This document shows positions 26,052 through 34,969 of a DNA stretch of 64,000 bases, piece after piece. The notes beneath the pieces were generated by a model. It was not told the origin of the DNA and did not search any database. It saw only the letters and a program-made list of their open reading frames with translations. Source of the DNA: Berkiella sp964502705 (GTDB lineage: Bacteria > Pseudomonadota > Gammaproteobacteria > Berkiellales > Berkiellaceae); assembly GCA_964502705.1 (NCBI GenBank), contig CAZCXZ010000001.1, positions 1-64,000 of the forward strand, read 5' to 3'. The translations under genes were made by a program, and so were the position numbers. How positions within the stretch are numbered: position 1 is the stretch's first letter; each line of letters starts with the position of its first letter.

Positions 26052-26111
26052 ACGCAAACTTCCAGAGTTACTTATACCTAAAATTATAGTTGGCAATATT
26101 TTTGACTTCAC

Positions 26112-27350
26112 TTAAACCCCATCCATTTTTCTCAGTGCCACTGTAGAAATATCCCACATGGGTAAAAATACTCCAAGCGCTAACATTAAAACCATTATCG
26201 CTATAATAATGATTAATATAGGCTCTAATAGATCGCCTAGTTTTCTTAAATCATAATCAACATCTTTTTCGTAATAATATGCGATGTCTAAAAGAATTTT
26301 ATCAACTTCACCAGTCTCTTCACCCACCGCCATCATTTGCAAAGCAATCGGTGAAAAAATGTTACTTTGCTTAGCTGCTTTATAAAGTGACTCTCCGCGC
26401 TCTATACCCTGGCGCATAAAAAGTATTTTTTCAGACAAGTAGGGATTATCTGCAACATTCGCAACCACCTTGAATGCTTGCATCAAAGGAACGTTTGAAC
26501 TTATTGCCATAGAAAATGCGCGACAGAATCTTGCGTATATTGAACGACGAATTATCGAGCCTACCATGGGGATCTGCAATTTGACATAGGAAAACCACCA
26601 TTTCCCTTTTGGCGTATGTGAATAAGTTAATCCACCAATCGTGAGCATTACCATCAGTATTCCAATTAACCAACCATGATTAACAAAGAGATCCGAGGTG
26701 GTTATTAACATTCGGGTTGGCAAAGGTAAGTTAGAACCGAATGCTGTGAAGAAATCACGAAAGGCGGGAATGACCATAACATTAATAATAATGAGGGCCA
26801 TGACAATTGCAATGATAACAATCATCGGATAACGAATTGCCGTTTTAATTCGTTGCTTGGTTGACTGTTCAGTTTCTAAATAGCCTTTGATTTGTAGAAA
26901 GGCACTTTCAAGTTGTCCTGTATTTTCACCGACTTCGATCATCGCTATCATTAATGGCTGAAATACCATTGGGTACTTACTTAACGCCTTGCTAAAACTG
27001 TAGCCTGATTCCAAATTGATGATGACATCGGTTATAACATTTCTAAAAACGGTATGCTTGGTGGTTTCACCAATCACTTTTAAGCCATAAATTAAGGAAA
27101 CGCCTGCTTTTAATAGCGAATGCATCTGTTGAGAGAAAATAATGAGATCTTCGGTTTTTGGCAACCCTATACCAAACAACTTCATAAGCCAATCTTCAAC
27201 TGTTTCTGCATTCTCTGTAGCGACAATCGAGATTGGCATAATATCGATACTAGATAGCTTTGCCGCAACGCTGTTGGGTGTGGCTGCTTCTATGGCGCCT
27301 TGAACAAGCTGCCCATTTTTATCACGTCCTTTATATTGATAGCTTGGCAT
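26112..27350 (-). CDS. MshG-like inner-membrane platform protein (PilC/GspF family)
   Basis: A 412-residue GspF-family protein with two cytoplasmic GspF domains (about 75-195 and 275-395) and three membrane helices. Signatures include the FSQQMHSLLKAG and GEETGEVDKIL segments. It anchors the assembly ATPase and pilins in the inner membrane. Ends 8 nt upstream of the ATPase stop-start region in the order ATPase then platform, as in MSHA operons. Confidence 0.92.
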   Translation of the reverse strand: MPSYQYKGRDKNGQLVQGAIEAATPNSVAAKLSSIDIMPISIVATENAETVEDWLMKLFGIGLPKTEDLIIFSQQMHSLLKAGVSLIYGLKVIGETTKHTVFRNVITDVIINLESGYSFSKALSKYPMVFQPLMIAMIEVGENTGQLESAFLQIKGYLETEQSTKQRIKTAIRYPMIVIIAIVMALIIINVMVIPAFRDFFTAFGSNLPLPTRMLITTSDLFVNHGWLIGILMVMLTIGGLTYSHTPKGKWWFSYVKLQIPMVGSIIRRSIYARFCRAFSMAISSNVPLMQAFKVVANVADNPYLSEKILFMRQGIERGESLYKAAKQSNIFSPIALQMMAVGEETGEVDKILLDIAYYYEKDVDYDLRKLGDLLEPILIIIIAIMVLMLALGVFLPMWDISTVALRKMDGV

Positions 27351-27358
27351 TTCCCCAC

Positions 27359-29047
27359 CTACTCTATCAATTCTAACGATAAACGAGAAACTTCAGGTAA
27401 GCTGATGATGCCCTGTTTTGCATATTCTAATGCTGAATGAGCTAATGTTCGGAAAAGGGGATTCTTATTCACTAATTGATTGTATGATTTTAAATCATTA
27501 TTTTGCAGTGCGCTCACCATACTCTCTGACATTTCTAAGAATTCATATACACCTATACGCCCTTTATAACCGCGCATAGAACAATGGCTACATCCTTTAC
27601 CGTTGACAAAGCGTATATCGCTATCCACTTTCAAACCCATCGTGGTAAGCATTTTTAGTTCTTCTTGGTTCGGGTGATATGTTTCAATACATCGAGTACA
27701 AACCCTTCTTGCTAAACGTTGTGCAATTACTAAATGAATCGCACTGGATGCAAGATAGGGTTGGATGCCCATATCAAGCAAGCGTAAAATTGCGCTTTTA
27801 GCATCGTTGGTATGTAAAGTGGACAACACTAAATGCCCTGTCATTGCCGCTCGCAATGCTATTTGCCCAGTTTCTTCATCTCGAATTTCACCCACCATAA
27901 TCACATCTGGATCATGTCGCAAAACCGAGCGTAAAATGGTCGAAAAGGTTAGACCTATCTTAGGTTGAACTTGAATTTGGTTAATGCGGTCAAATGCATA
28001 TTCAACAGGGTCTTCAACTGTTATGATTTTCTTTTCTTCTGAATTAATTTCGCTTAATGCAGTATACAAGGTTGTAGACTTACCACTACCTGTTGGCCCG
28101 GTCACTAAAATCATACCGTGCGGTCGTTTTAAATGTGCTCGAAAATGACTGATATACTTGGCTTCCATCCCCAATTCTTCTAAGTGCAGCAATCCTGTTG
28201 TTTGATCTAATAATCTCATGACAACCGATTCACCATTTTGCACTGGCATGGTCGCTATACGTACATCTATCTTTTTGTCTTTTACTCGAATGGTAAACCG
28301 ACCATCTTGTGGAAGGCGTCTTTCTGAAATATTAAGCTTAGCAATCAATTTAAGTTTTAGAATCAGGGCGCTTATAATATTTTTACCTTGCATGACTTGT
28401 TCTTGCAGCACACCATCTACACGCAGCCTGATCCGTAAACCATCATCAGCAGGTTCAATATGAATATCAGAAGCATTTACCTGCACCGCATCTTCAAAAA
28501 TGGACTGCAACAGTTTTTTGATGGGCGCATCATGTGCCTCATCTTCAATTTCATTGACAATTCCTGAAAACGCGATTTCTTGTTCCAACTCTCCAACTAA
28601 AGAGGCGATTTCTTCCGTGCGACGATATACTTCGTCTAATATTCTGGATAGCTCGCTTTCGCGTACAATCACTACTCGAATGTTCTTTTTAAGTTTTCGT
28701 GCGATTTCATCATACCCAACAATATCTGTGGGATCGGTCATTGCAACTAAGAAGCCATCTTTAATCCTATCCAGCGGGATCGCTTTTAATCTTCTGGCGA
28801 GTGCTTCTGGTAGTTCTCTAATCACTTCCGGTTTTATTTTGTACGAATTGAGTTCAAGAAAGGGTATATTCAATTGCTTGGCAAGAAACATCACCAGATC
28901 GTTTTCTTTGATATAGCCCAGCTCGATGAGTACATCACCTAATTTTTTACCCGCACCTTGTTGTTTACGAAGCGCTTTGTCAAGCTGAGTGGTCGTGATT
29001 ATTTTGTTCTCTACAAGCAAATCACCTAATCGTAATTTCTTAATCAT
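27359..29047 (-). CDS. MshE-like pilus assembly ATPase with MshEN c-di-GMP-binding domain
   Basis: A 562-residue secretion ATPase. The first ~60 residues hold the tandem MshEN motifs: RLGDLLVENKIITTTQLDKA at 6-25 with Gln29, then KLGDVLIELGYI through to LAKQLNIP. This domain binds cyclic di-GMP in Vibrio MshE. The C-terminal half has Walker A (GPTGSGKST), the Asp box (EDPVEYAF), Walker B (VIMVGEIRDEET) and a zinc tetracysteine (CTRC, CSHC). The family powers pilus extension. Overlaps the PilO-like gene by 8 nt. Confidence 0.93.
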   Translation of the reverse strand: MIKKLRLGDLLVENKIITTTQLDKALRKQQGAGKKLGDVLIELGYIKENDLVMFLAKQLNIPFLELNSYKIKPEVIRELPEALARRLKAIPLDRIKDGFLVAMTDPTDIVGYDEIARKLKKNIRVVIVRESELSRILDEVYRRTEEIASLVGELEQEIAFSGIVNEIEDEAHDAPIKKLLQSIFEDAVQVNASDIHIEPADDGLRIRLRVDGVLQEQVMQGKNIISALILKLKLIAKLNISERRLPQDGRFTIRVKDKKIDVRIATMPVQNGESVVMRLLDQTTGLLHLEELGMEAKYISHFRAHLKRPHGMILVTGPTGSGKSTTLYTALSEINSEEKKIITVEDPVEYAFDRINQIQVQPKIGLTFSTILRSVLRHDPDVIMVGEIRDEETGQIALRAAMTGHLVLSTLHTNDAKSAILRLLDMGIQPYLASSAIHLVIAQRLARRVCTRCIETYHPNQEELKMLTTMGLKVDSDIRFVNGKGCSHCSMRGYKGRIGVYEFLEMSESMVSALQNNDLKSYNQLVNKNPLFRTLAHSALEYAKQGIISLPEVSRLSLELIE

Positions 29048-29744
29048 CCTTTTGCCCTGCTATAATCTCTTTTATCTCAACGCTGGTTTCAATTGGACTA
29101 CTCAGCATATAGACAACTAGGACAATCTGCGCTTGTGGAAACCGCGTGATTCTGTACTCGAGGGATTCCCAACCGATTGGAAATGGAAGTTTTTCTACTC
29201 GTTTTAAGTAGCGAAGCAAATTTTGATACTCACCTGTAAAAGTAATTTTGACACGATGCTTATACAGCGCCGAACTTTCGCTTTGCCCAGCATTTGAATT
29301 AAACGGCACTCTCTCAAGTGTTTCCATGCTAACCAGTTTTAAATTACTGAGATCGCGCAGCATGCTTTCTAATAAGTAAGGTATACGGGTTGGTGGTATG
29401 ATTTTATTTTGAAATTGCAGAAGTGATTCATTTTTCTTTACTAACAACTCTTCTAGTTGTTGCTGTGCACTTGATTTTACTGCGCCTGACTTGGAGCCAC
29501 CTTGCAAAATCAGTAATTGATTATGTGTCGCCTCATATTGTTGTACAAGATTCGATTTTTCTTCTTGAATGCTTGCAATCTGATCACTCACGGGTGAAAT
29601 TAACAACGAGTAGATTATAGATGTTATTAATGCGCTACCGGTTATTAACAACAAAACTCTTTCGCGTTGTGTGCGTGAATTAATAACCACTTGGGCAGTT
29701 TCTAGTGATTTCATTGCTTTTTCATAATACGTATTTGTGTGCAT
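29040..29744 (-). CDS. PilO/MshJ-like alignment subcomplex protein
   Basis: A 234-residue bitopic protein: cytoplasmic tail, one membrane helix (about 30-52), a coiled coil (about 60-125) and a ferredoxin-like periplasmic domain. Topology and position between PilN-like and the ATPase identify it as the MshJ/PilO/GspM-type subunit. Start ATG overlaps the previous stop (TAATG). Confidence 0.8.
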   Translation of the reverse strand: MHTNTYYEKAMKSLETAQVVINSRTQRERVLLLITGSALITSIIYSLLISPVSDQIASIQEEKSNLVQQYEATHNQLLILQGGSKSGAVKSSAQQQLEELLVKKNESLLQFQNKIIPPTRIPYLLESMLRDLSNLKLVSMETLERVPFNSNAGQSESSALYKHRVKITFTGEYQNLLRYLKRVEKLPFPIGWESLEYRITRFPQAQIVLVVYMLSSPIETSVEIKEIIAGQKDD

Positions 29745-30340
29745 TATTCGGCCTGCAAATTAAATTTCACAAAATCTTTATCTTGCTTAAGGTTGTCTAA
29801 TCTAACTTTTCTAACCTGTGAACTAATGAGTGATGGCGACTTTTGCCATGTTTGAACCATAATAGGCACCAATTGTGGCTCTAGCGCAATTCCTGAAAAG
29901 GTCATTTTTTTACCTTCATCTTGTAAACTGATATACGCAAGATAGGTACCTTTTACATGTCGCATAGCTATTGATTCAACATAAAAAGAGAAGGGATGAC
30001 GCTCATCTTCTTCCAATTTCTTTAATTGCGTCACAACGTTATCAACATCGGAAATTCTTTCCTTTAATAGCGCTAGCTCTCCTTTAGAAGCATTCATGTT
30101 TCTCGCTTTCTTTGCTTGCGCAAGCTCAACTAGTTGATCGCTTTCTTTACTTTGTTCCACTTTTAAATTTTCAATTTCTTTAAGCTGAGATCCCAAGCTT
30201 ATCTTGTGAAAAAGAGCAACAACGATCAAAAAGGCACCTAGTCCAAGCCAAATTTGTGAAATCCGTAACGCGGACAAACCTGGAGCAAAGATATCTGCTT
30301 TTTGATACAAGTTAATTTTTTGCTTAAGATTATTCATCAT
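29744..30340 (-). CDS. PilN-like alignment subcomplex protein
   Basis: A 198-residue bitopic protein with an INLYQ motif near the N-terminus, the peptide by which PilN docks to PilM. One membrane helix at about 30-50, a coiled coil and a small periplasmic domain follow. Overlaps the PilM-like gene by 4 nt. Confidence 0.82.
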   Translation of the reverse strand: MMNNLKQKINLYQKADIFAPGLSALRISQIWLGLGAFLIVVALFHKISLGSQLKEIENLKVEQSKESDQLVELAQAKKARNMNASKGELALLKERISDVDNVVTQLKKLEEDERHPFSFYVESIAMRHVKGTYLAYISLQDEGKKMTFSGIALEPQLVPIMVQTWQKSPSLISSQVRKVRLDNLKQDKDFVKFNLQAE

Positions 30341-31254
30341 ACTGTCGTGCTTATCGCGGCGCCTATTGCGTAAGCGCTACTGTTTGACTGGTTGGGGGTT
30401 AACTTATCTGTTTCATTTATAAACTCTGAATAATTAATCATTCTCACTGGCAAGCCTAAAATATTACTTAAGCTGGATAATACTTCTGTCTTACGTTCTG
30501 GCAAAGGTGTTAACACAATTCTTGAGATCCCTGCATTCTTCAAATTACTTGAGCAGTAATCGATTGAGCGTTGTATTTCCAATGCAAGATCCTGTAATTC
30601 TATATTTTCTTTAATATGCTGATACCCAAGATCAAAATCTCGCATCATGTACAATGTTTTGTTCTTAAATAAAATAATATGACTTTTATATTCTTCGATA
30701 TGTAAAAGCGCCTGCCCGACGTCAGAATCATCTAGTTGAAATGCTATTTCTCGTAAAGCGCTTTGACAGATATCCACTGAGGTAACTTTTAGCCCTAGAG
30801 ATTTAATATTGTCAGCATATTCATCAATAAGACTTTTTCGAGTGACAACCACATATGTTAAGGCAACACTCGTTTCCTTGGATTTTTGTGGTACTTCAAT
30901 GTAGTCAACCACTGCTTCTTCTACGGGGAAATCAATATATTCGGCAATTCGCCAACGAATAGCTTCTCTTTTTTCATTACTTGAAACGATAGGCTGTTCC
31001 ACAAGGAATATTTGATAGTCGTTTTGTGGAATAAGTACGGTTGTTGGAGCCGACAACAAACCGAATTCTGCAATCTTATTTTCTAGAAAGGATTTTTGCT
31101 GGTCCCATTCACTGGCTTCATGATATTCGATGTCAATGAGTGTTTTGGTATTATTGGTTGCTTTCACTAAAACAAATCGTGTGCCATGTTGCGTGAATTG
31201 CACACACAACAGCTTTTCGTTATTCAATTCCTTTTTCATTTTGAAAAGCGACAT
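30337..31254 (-). CDS. PilM/MshI-like actin-fold protein, first gene of pilus cluster
   Basis: A 305-residue cytoplasmic protein of the PilM/GspL-cyto actin-like fold. N-terminal VQFTQHGTRFVLVKA and the segment GQALLHIEEYKSHIILF fit the nucleotide-fold strands. It lacks a membrane helix, as in MshI, and would link the PilN-like subunit to the assembly ATPase. It heads the leftward operon; 182 bp separate it from the divergent L,D-transpeptidase gene. Confidence 0.8.
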   Translation of the reverse strand: MSLFKMKKELNNEKLLCVQFTQHGTRFVLVKATNNTKTLIDIEYHEASEWDQQKSFLENKIAEFGLLSAPTTVLIPQNDYQIFLVEQPIVSSNEKREAIRWRIAEYIDFPVEEAVVDYIEVPQKSKETSVALTYVVVTRKSLIDEYADNIKSLGLKVTSVDICQSALREIAFQLDDSDVGQALLHIEEYKSHIILFKNKTLYMMRDFDLGYQHIKENIELQDLALEIQRSIDYCSSNLKNAGISRIVLTPLPERKTEVLSSLSNILGLPVRMINYSEFINETDKLTPNQSNSSAYAIGAAISTTV

Positions 31255-31436
31255 CGCCTACCCATCCTTGCCTACTAGATAAACATCCTGTCAAGGCCAA
31301 TTCTCGCGCAACCTCGTATATAGGAATTGTAGTATTCTAACCAACTTATACAAGCTAGCTTCAGCTCTTTTTGCAATTGCCGATGATAAACATGTCAGGC
31401 CTTTTGTTGGCAGATGAAAAATAAGCAGGTATGCCC

Positions 31437-32381
31437 ATGGAAAATTCACGCAAGGCGACTACAGTTAGGACGTTTTTCGCCGCAGTAACGCTAGGGATGG
31501 GCGTTAGTATAATCCCCCAAATCAGTATGGGGGCCACGTATGTGTTGCCACACAATGGCAACATTGTCGGAAATCTTCAGCAAGCAATAGTTCAGCCCGG
31601 AGATACGCTCTCTTCACTTGGGCTTCGCTATGGCGTTGGCGGCTATGAAATGATAGAAGCCAATCCGGGTGTTAGTTTCCGTGATCCACCCGAAGGTGGC
31701 ACGTTGCTCGTCCCTTCACGTTACATACTGCCTGAAGGACGCAAAGGCATTGTTATTAACATTGCAGAATTGCGTTTATATTACTTTCATCCAGATGGCG
31801 TGCATGTTTCAACCTATCCGATTGGGATTGGCAAGAACGGTTGGGATACGCCCTTAGGAAAAACCTCCATTACGCGTATGAGAGAAAAACCAACGTGGGT
31901 GGTGCCCGACTCGATTATTGAAAACCATTTAGCGCACGGGAAAGTGATCCCCAAAGTAAAACCACCTGGCCCTGATAATCCTTTAGGTGACTATGCCATG
32001 AATATTGGTTTTAAAGGTGCCAGCATTGTGATCCATGGTACGCCTTATCCAAAGCGTGTTGGATTACGAGCAAGTCATGGCTGTATTAATATGACGAATG
32101 AAGATGTGGGTGAATTATTTCGCATGGTAAAAGTTGGTACGCCAGTTGAAGTTATTCATCAATCGACAAAAATTGGTAAATTGGATAATAAAATCTATTT
32201 AGAATCCCATGTGCCAGTTTCAAATGAGCTACAATCCACCAACTACCAAGATATTGGTTCGATGATTCAAAAAGTGACCAGTAAACTTGGCAGCGGTAAT
32301 TACAAAGTAGAATGGCAAGAAGTCGACAATCTACAACGGAGCCATCAAGGCTACCCACTACCGATTGGATCCATTTTCTAA
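31437..32381 (+). CDS. L,D-transpeptidase (ErfK/YbiS/YcfS family) with LysM domain
   Basis: A 314-residue periplasmic enzyme that forms peptidoglycan cross-links or attaches lipoprotein to the wall. Signal peptide (about 1-30, ending ISMGA), LysM-like segment (IVQPGDTLSSLGLRYGV) and the YkuD catalytic core with HGTPYPKRVG and the active-site SHGCINM (Cys). ATG 31437 is favoured over 31431 because AGCAGG is then 7 nt away. Which of the Ldt activities it has cannot be decided. Confidence 0.92.
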   Translation: MENSRKATTVRTFFAAVTLGMGVSIIPQISMGATYVLPHNGNIVGNLQQAIVQPGDTLSSLGLRYGVGGYEMIEANPGVSFRDPPEGGTLLVPSRYILPEGRKGIVINIAELRLYYFHPDGVHVSTYPIGIGKNGWDTPLGKTSITRMREKPTWVVPDSIIENHLAHGKVIPKVKPPGPDNPLGDYAMNIGFKGASIVIHGTPYPKRVGLRASHGCINMTNEDVGELFRMVKVGTPVEVIHQSTKIGKLDNKIYLESHVPVSNELQSTNYQDIGSMIQKVTSKLGSGNYKVEWQEVDNLQRSHQGYPLPIGSIF

Positions 32382-32390
32382 AATATGGCA

Positions 32391-32420
32391 ATATCGACTC
32401 TTCTTTCGGAGAGTCGATAT
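32391..32420 (+). promoter_or_regulatory. Perfect hairpin enclosing the trmL ribosome site and start codon
   Basis: ATATCGACTCT (32391-32401) and AGAGTCGATAT (32410-32420) form an uninterrupted 11-bp stem with an 8-nt loop. The GGAGAG ribosome site and the first two bases of the trmL ATG lie in loop and 3' arm. When folded it should block initiation. It could act as an RNA thermometer, couple trmL to translation of the upstream gene, or serve as a weak terminator for the transpeptidase gene. Confidence 0.6.
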
Positions 32421-32883
32421 GTTTTCTATCATTTTATACGAACCAGAAATCCCACCCAACACAGGCAATATCATACGACTGTGTGCCAATACCGGTGCCG
32501 CATTACATTTAATTGAACCTTTAGGTTTTGTGCTCGATGATAAAAATCTGCGCAGGGCCGGTTTAGACTACCACGCGTTAACCAATATCCACATTCATGC
32601 TGACTATGCCACTTGTTTGGCACATTTTACGGATAAGCGGATTTTTGCCTTAAGCGCCAAAGCCACCACTTTATACACCCAACCTCAATTTGTTGCGGGA
32701 GATGCATTTTTATTTGGCCCGGAAACTCGAGGCTTACCTGCCGATTTGCGGAACAGTTTTCCAAAAGAACAATTATTGCGCTTACCGCAATTAACTGTTG
32801 ATCGTAGTTTAAATTTATCGAATACCGCAGCAATTATGGTCTTTGAAGCCTGGCGACAACTCAATTTTAGTCCTCTGGGCTGA
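32419..32883 (+). CDS. trmL: tRNA (cytidine/uridine-34-2'-O)-methyltransferase TrmL
   Basis: SPOUT methyltransferase modifying the wobble base of tRNA-Leu. 154 residues; begins FSIILYEPEIPPNTG like E. coli TrmL, with the knot motifs NTGNIIRLCANTG, FGPETRGLP and VDRSLNLSNTAAI. Start ATG 32419 gives the family N-terminus. It is 38 bp downstream of the L,D-transpeptidase. Confidence 0.96.
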   Translation: MFSIILYEPEIPPNTGNIIRLCANTGAALHLIEPLGFVLDDKNLRRAGLDYHALTNIHIHADYATCLAHFTDKRIFALSAKATTLYTQPQFVAGDAFLFGPETRGLPADLRNSFPKEQLLRLPQLTVDRSLNLSNTAAIMVFEAWRQLNFSPLG

Positions 32884-32914
32884 ATTTTCAGCTGCTTTGA
32901 CTAACGTCGTAATG

Positions 32915-33916
32915 TTAAGTGGTTTCGATTTTAGGGGGACGTGCTAAAAGATTATTGACCGCCTGTTGTGGGCTCAAGTTTCCAAACAGCACATCAAATA
33001 CTTGGCTACAGATCGGCATTTCGACATTTAACCTTTTCGCAAGCAGCATGACCTGCCTGGCGTTGGTTTTGCCTTCAACCACTTGTCCAATGGTTTGTTC
33101 CGCTTGTGATTGTGAAATCCCTTGGCCAAGGCTTAGACCAAAGCGACGGTTGCGAGATTGATTATCCGTACACGTGAGTACGATATCACCCACCCCTGAT
33201 AAACCTATCAAAGTAGTATGTTTGGCGCCCAGCGCGTCACCTAAACGACAGAGCTCTGCTAAACCGCGCGTAATTAAAGCCGATCGCGCATTCGCCCCAT
33301 AACCCAAACCATCTGACATGCCCACCGCAATGGCTAGTACGTTTTTAACCGCACCACCAAGTTCAACGCCTTGAACATCATCAGACAAGTAAACTCGAAA
33401 AGTTTCACTATGAAAAGCCGTTTGCAAAGCCTGCCCGAATGCAGTTTCGGTGGTTGCGATAGTGACTGCCGTTGGCAACCCTTTAGCAACTTCGGTTGCA
33501 AAACTAGGTCCTGACAAAATTGCCATAGGACGCTTACCACAATTTTTTTCACAAACTTCATGAAGAAGCTCACCTTGTTCAGACAACCCTTTAGTCGCCC
33601 ACACAATCCCACTATCAACTGGTAAAAAGGGGGCGATTAATTGCATCACTTCTGCAAAGGCATGGCTTGGCACAACTATCAGTATGAGGGTTGTGTTAGT
33701 AACCTGTTGAAAAGCATCATTAAGGGAACTCGTAAACGTGACATGCTCGGGAAAGGTAAAACCTGGCAAATATTGTTCATTGATATGCGTTTTAGAACAA
33801 GCCACCATCGCATCAGGATCGTGTCCCCACAGCGTCACTTGGTGATGCTGTTTGGCTAAGTAGAGCGCAAGTGCACTACCCCAGGATCCCGATCCTAATA
33901 CGATGCAAGATGTCAT
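32915..33916 (-). CDS. gpsA: Glycerol-3-phosphate dehydrogenase [NAD(P)+]
   Basis: Reduces dihydroxyacetone phosphate to sn-glycerol-3-phosphate for phospholipid synthesis. 333 residues. N-terminal dinucleotide motif GSGSWGSALA, ATKGLSEQGE, the catalytic lysine region GGAVKNVLAIAVGMSDGLG and TCTDNQSRNRRFG. Overlaps secB by 4 nt, the usual secB-gpsA arrangement. Confidence 0.97.
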   Translation of the reverse strand: MTSCIVLGSGSWGSALALYLAKQHHQVTLWGHDPDAMVACSKTHINEQYLPGFTFPEHVTFTSSLNDAFQQVTNTTLILIVVPSHAFAEVMQLIAPFLPVDSGIVWATKGLSEQGELLHEVCEKNCGKRPMAILSGPSFATEVAKGLPTAVTIATTETAFGQALQTAFHSETFRVYLSDDVQGVELGGAVKNVLAIAVGMSDGLGYGANARSALITRGLAELCRLGDALGAKHTTLIGLSGVGDIVLTCTDNQSRNRRFGLSLGQGISQSQAEQTIGQVVEGKTNARQVMLLAKRLNVEMPICSQVFDVLFGNLSPQQAVNNLLARPPKIETT

Positions 33917-34392
33917 TGGCGTGTCGCTTGACCTTCGCCTTCTTTACCCTTTTTTTGCTGCTCTAAATGTTGCAAATAAAGCGCATCAAAATTGACAGGG
34001 GCTAGTAATAATTGTGGGAAACCACCACGAATAACGATATCAGAAATCGTTTCACGCGCATAAGGGTAGAGAATATTTGGGCACATGCTACCTAAAGCGT
34101 GCGCTAACTGATCTTGCGCAAAACCTTTTAAGGTAAAGATACCGGCTTCATGGACTTCAACTAAGAAAGCAACGCGCTCACCCATTTTTACAGTGACCGT
34201 TAAATGCAAGATAACTTCGTATATTGTATCTTCTAAACGGTTGGTTTTGGTTTGCAAGTCTACATTGACTTCAGGTTTCCATTCCTCACGGAAAATCTCT
34301 GGCGCATGGGGTGTTTCAAAAGAAACATCTTTAACGTAAATACGTTGGATGGTAAACATGGGTCCATCTTGATTAGGTTTATTTTCTGCCAT
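33913..34392 (-). CDS. secB: Protein-export chaperone SecB
   Basis: Tetrameric cytosolic chaperone delivering unfolded preproteins to SecA. 159 residues; typical FTIQRIYVKDVSFETPHAP N-terminus and LCPN-like CPNILYPYARETISD signature. Sits between rhodanese and gpsA on the same strand. Confidence 0.97.
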   Translation of the reverse strand: MAENKPNQDGPMFTIQRIYVKDVSFETPHAPEIFREEWKPEVNVDLQTKTNRLEDTIYEVILHLTVTVKMGERVAFLVEVHEAGIFTLKGFAQDQLAHALGSMCPNILYPYARETISDIVIRGGFPQLLLAPVNFDALYLQHLEQQKKGKEGEGQATRQ

Positions 34393-34415
34393 TTTTAAAG
34401 CTTCCTTCTATAAAA

Positions 34416-34841
34416 TTATGATTTGACCAACGGCATGCCACTTGCTGTCCAGCCATCCATGCCATTTGCTAAAAAGTAAATTTGCGTAAACCCATTCTGA
34501 GCGAGCACTTTCGTCATTTTAGGTGCTTCAACACCGTTACCACAAACCAAGACAATTGGCTTGGATTTGTATTTGTTCAAAACATTCAGCCTAGTCGCAA
34601 AATCAGCCTGCGGTAAATTGATGGCGCCAATAATATGGCCCTGTTCAAATCGCGCAGCGCTACGGATATCGACGGCAACGCCAGCTGAATGATTAAGTAT
34701 ATTTACTAACTCTTGTGGGCCAACTTGTGGCACACCGAAAGCACGATGTCGCCATTCATTGAATAAGAATGCAACGATTAGGGCAAGAAAAGCACCACTG
34801 AGCGCCCAGTGCTCGATAAAAAACTTTAACAGGGGATCCAT
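34416..34841 (-). CDS. Membrane-anchored rhodanese-like protein (YibN type)
   Basis: A 141-residue protein with an N-terminal membrane helix (about 12-28) followed by one rhodanese domain. The active-site loop reads VCGNGVEA, with the catalytic cysteine present. Position upstream of secB-gpsA matches yibN of E. coli. Sulfur carrier or phosphatase-like role not resolvable. Confidence 0.9.
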   Translation of the reverse strand: MDPLLKFFIEHWALSGAFLALIVAFLFNEWRHRAFGVPQVGPQELVNILNHSAGVAVDIRSAARFEQGHIIGAINLPQADFATRLNVLNKYKSKPIVLVCGNGVEAPKMTKVLAQNGFTQIYFLANGMDGWTASGMPLVKS

Positions 34842-34969
34842 GCTCCCAACCTCTCACCAAATCAAAGCCGTTCATTATACACACTATCAAGTTAACTAGC
34901 GACTTGAAACCATTGAATTCGAAGACCTACAATGGTGTTTAATTAACACTTTTTCAAGTAAGAATTTTC

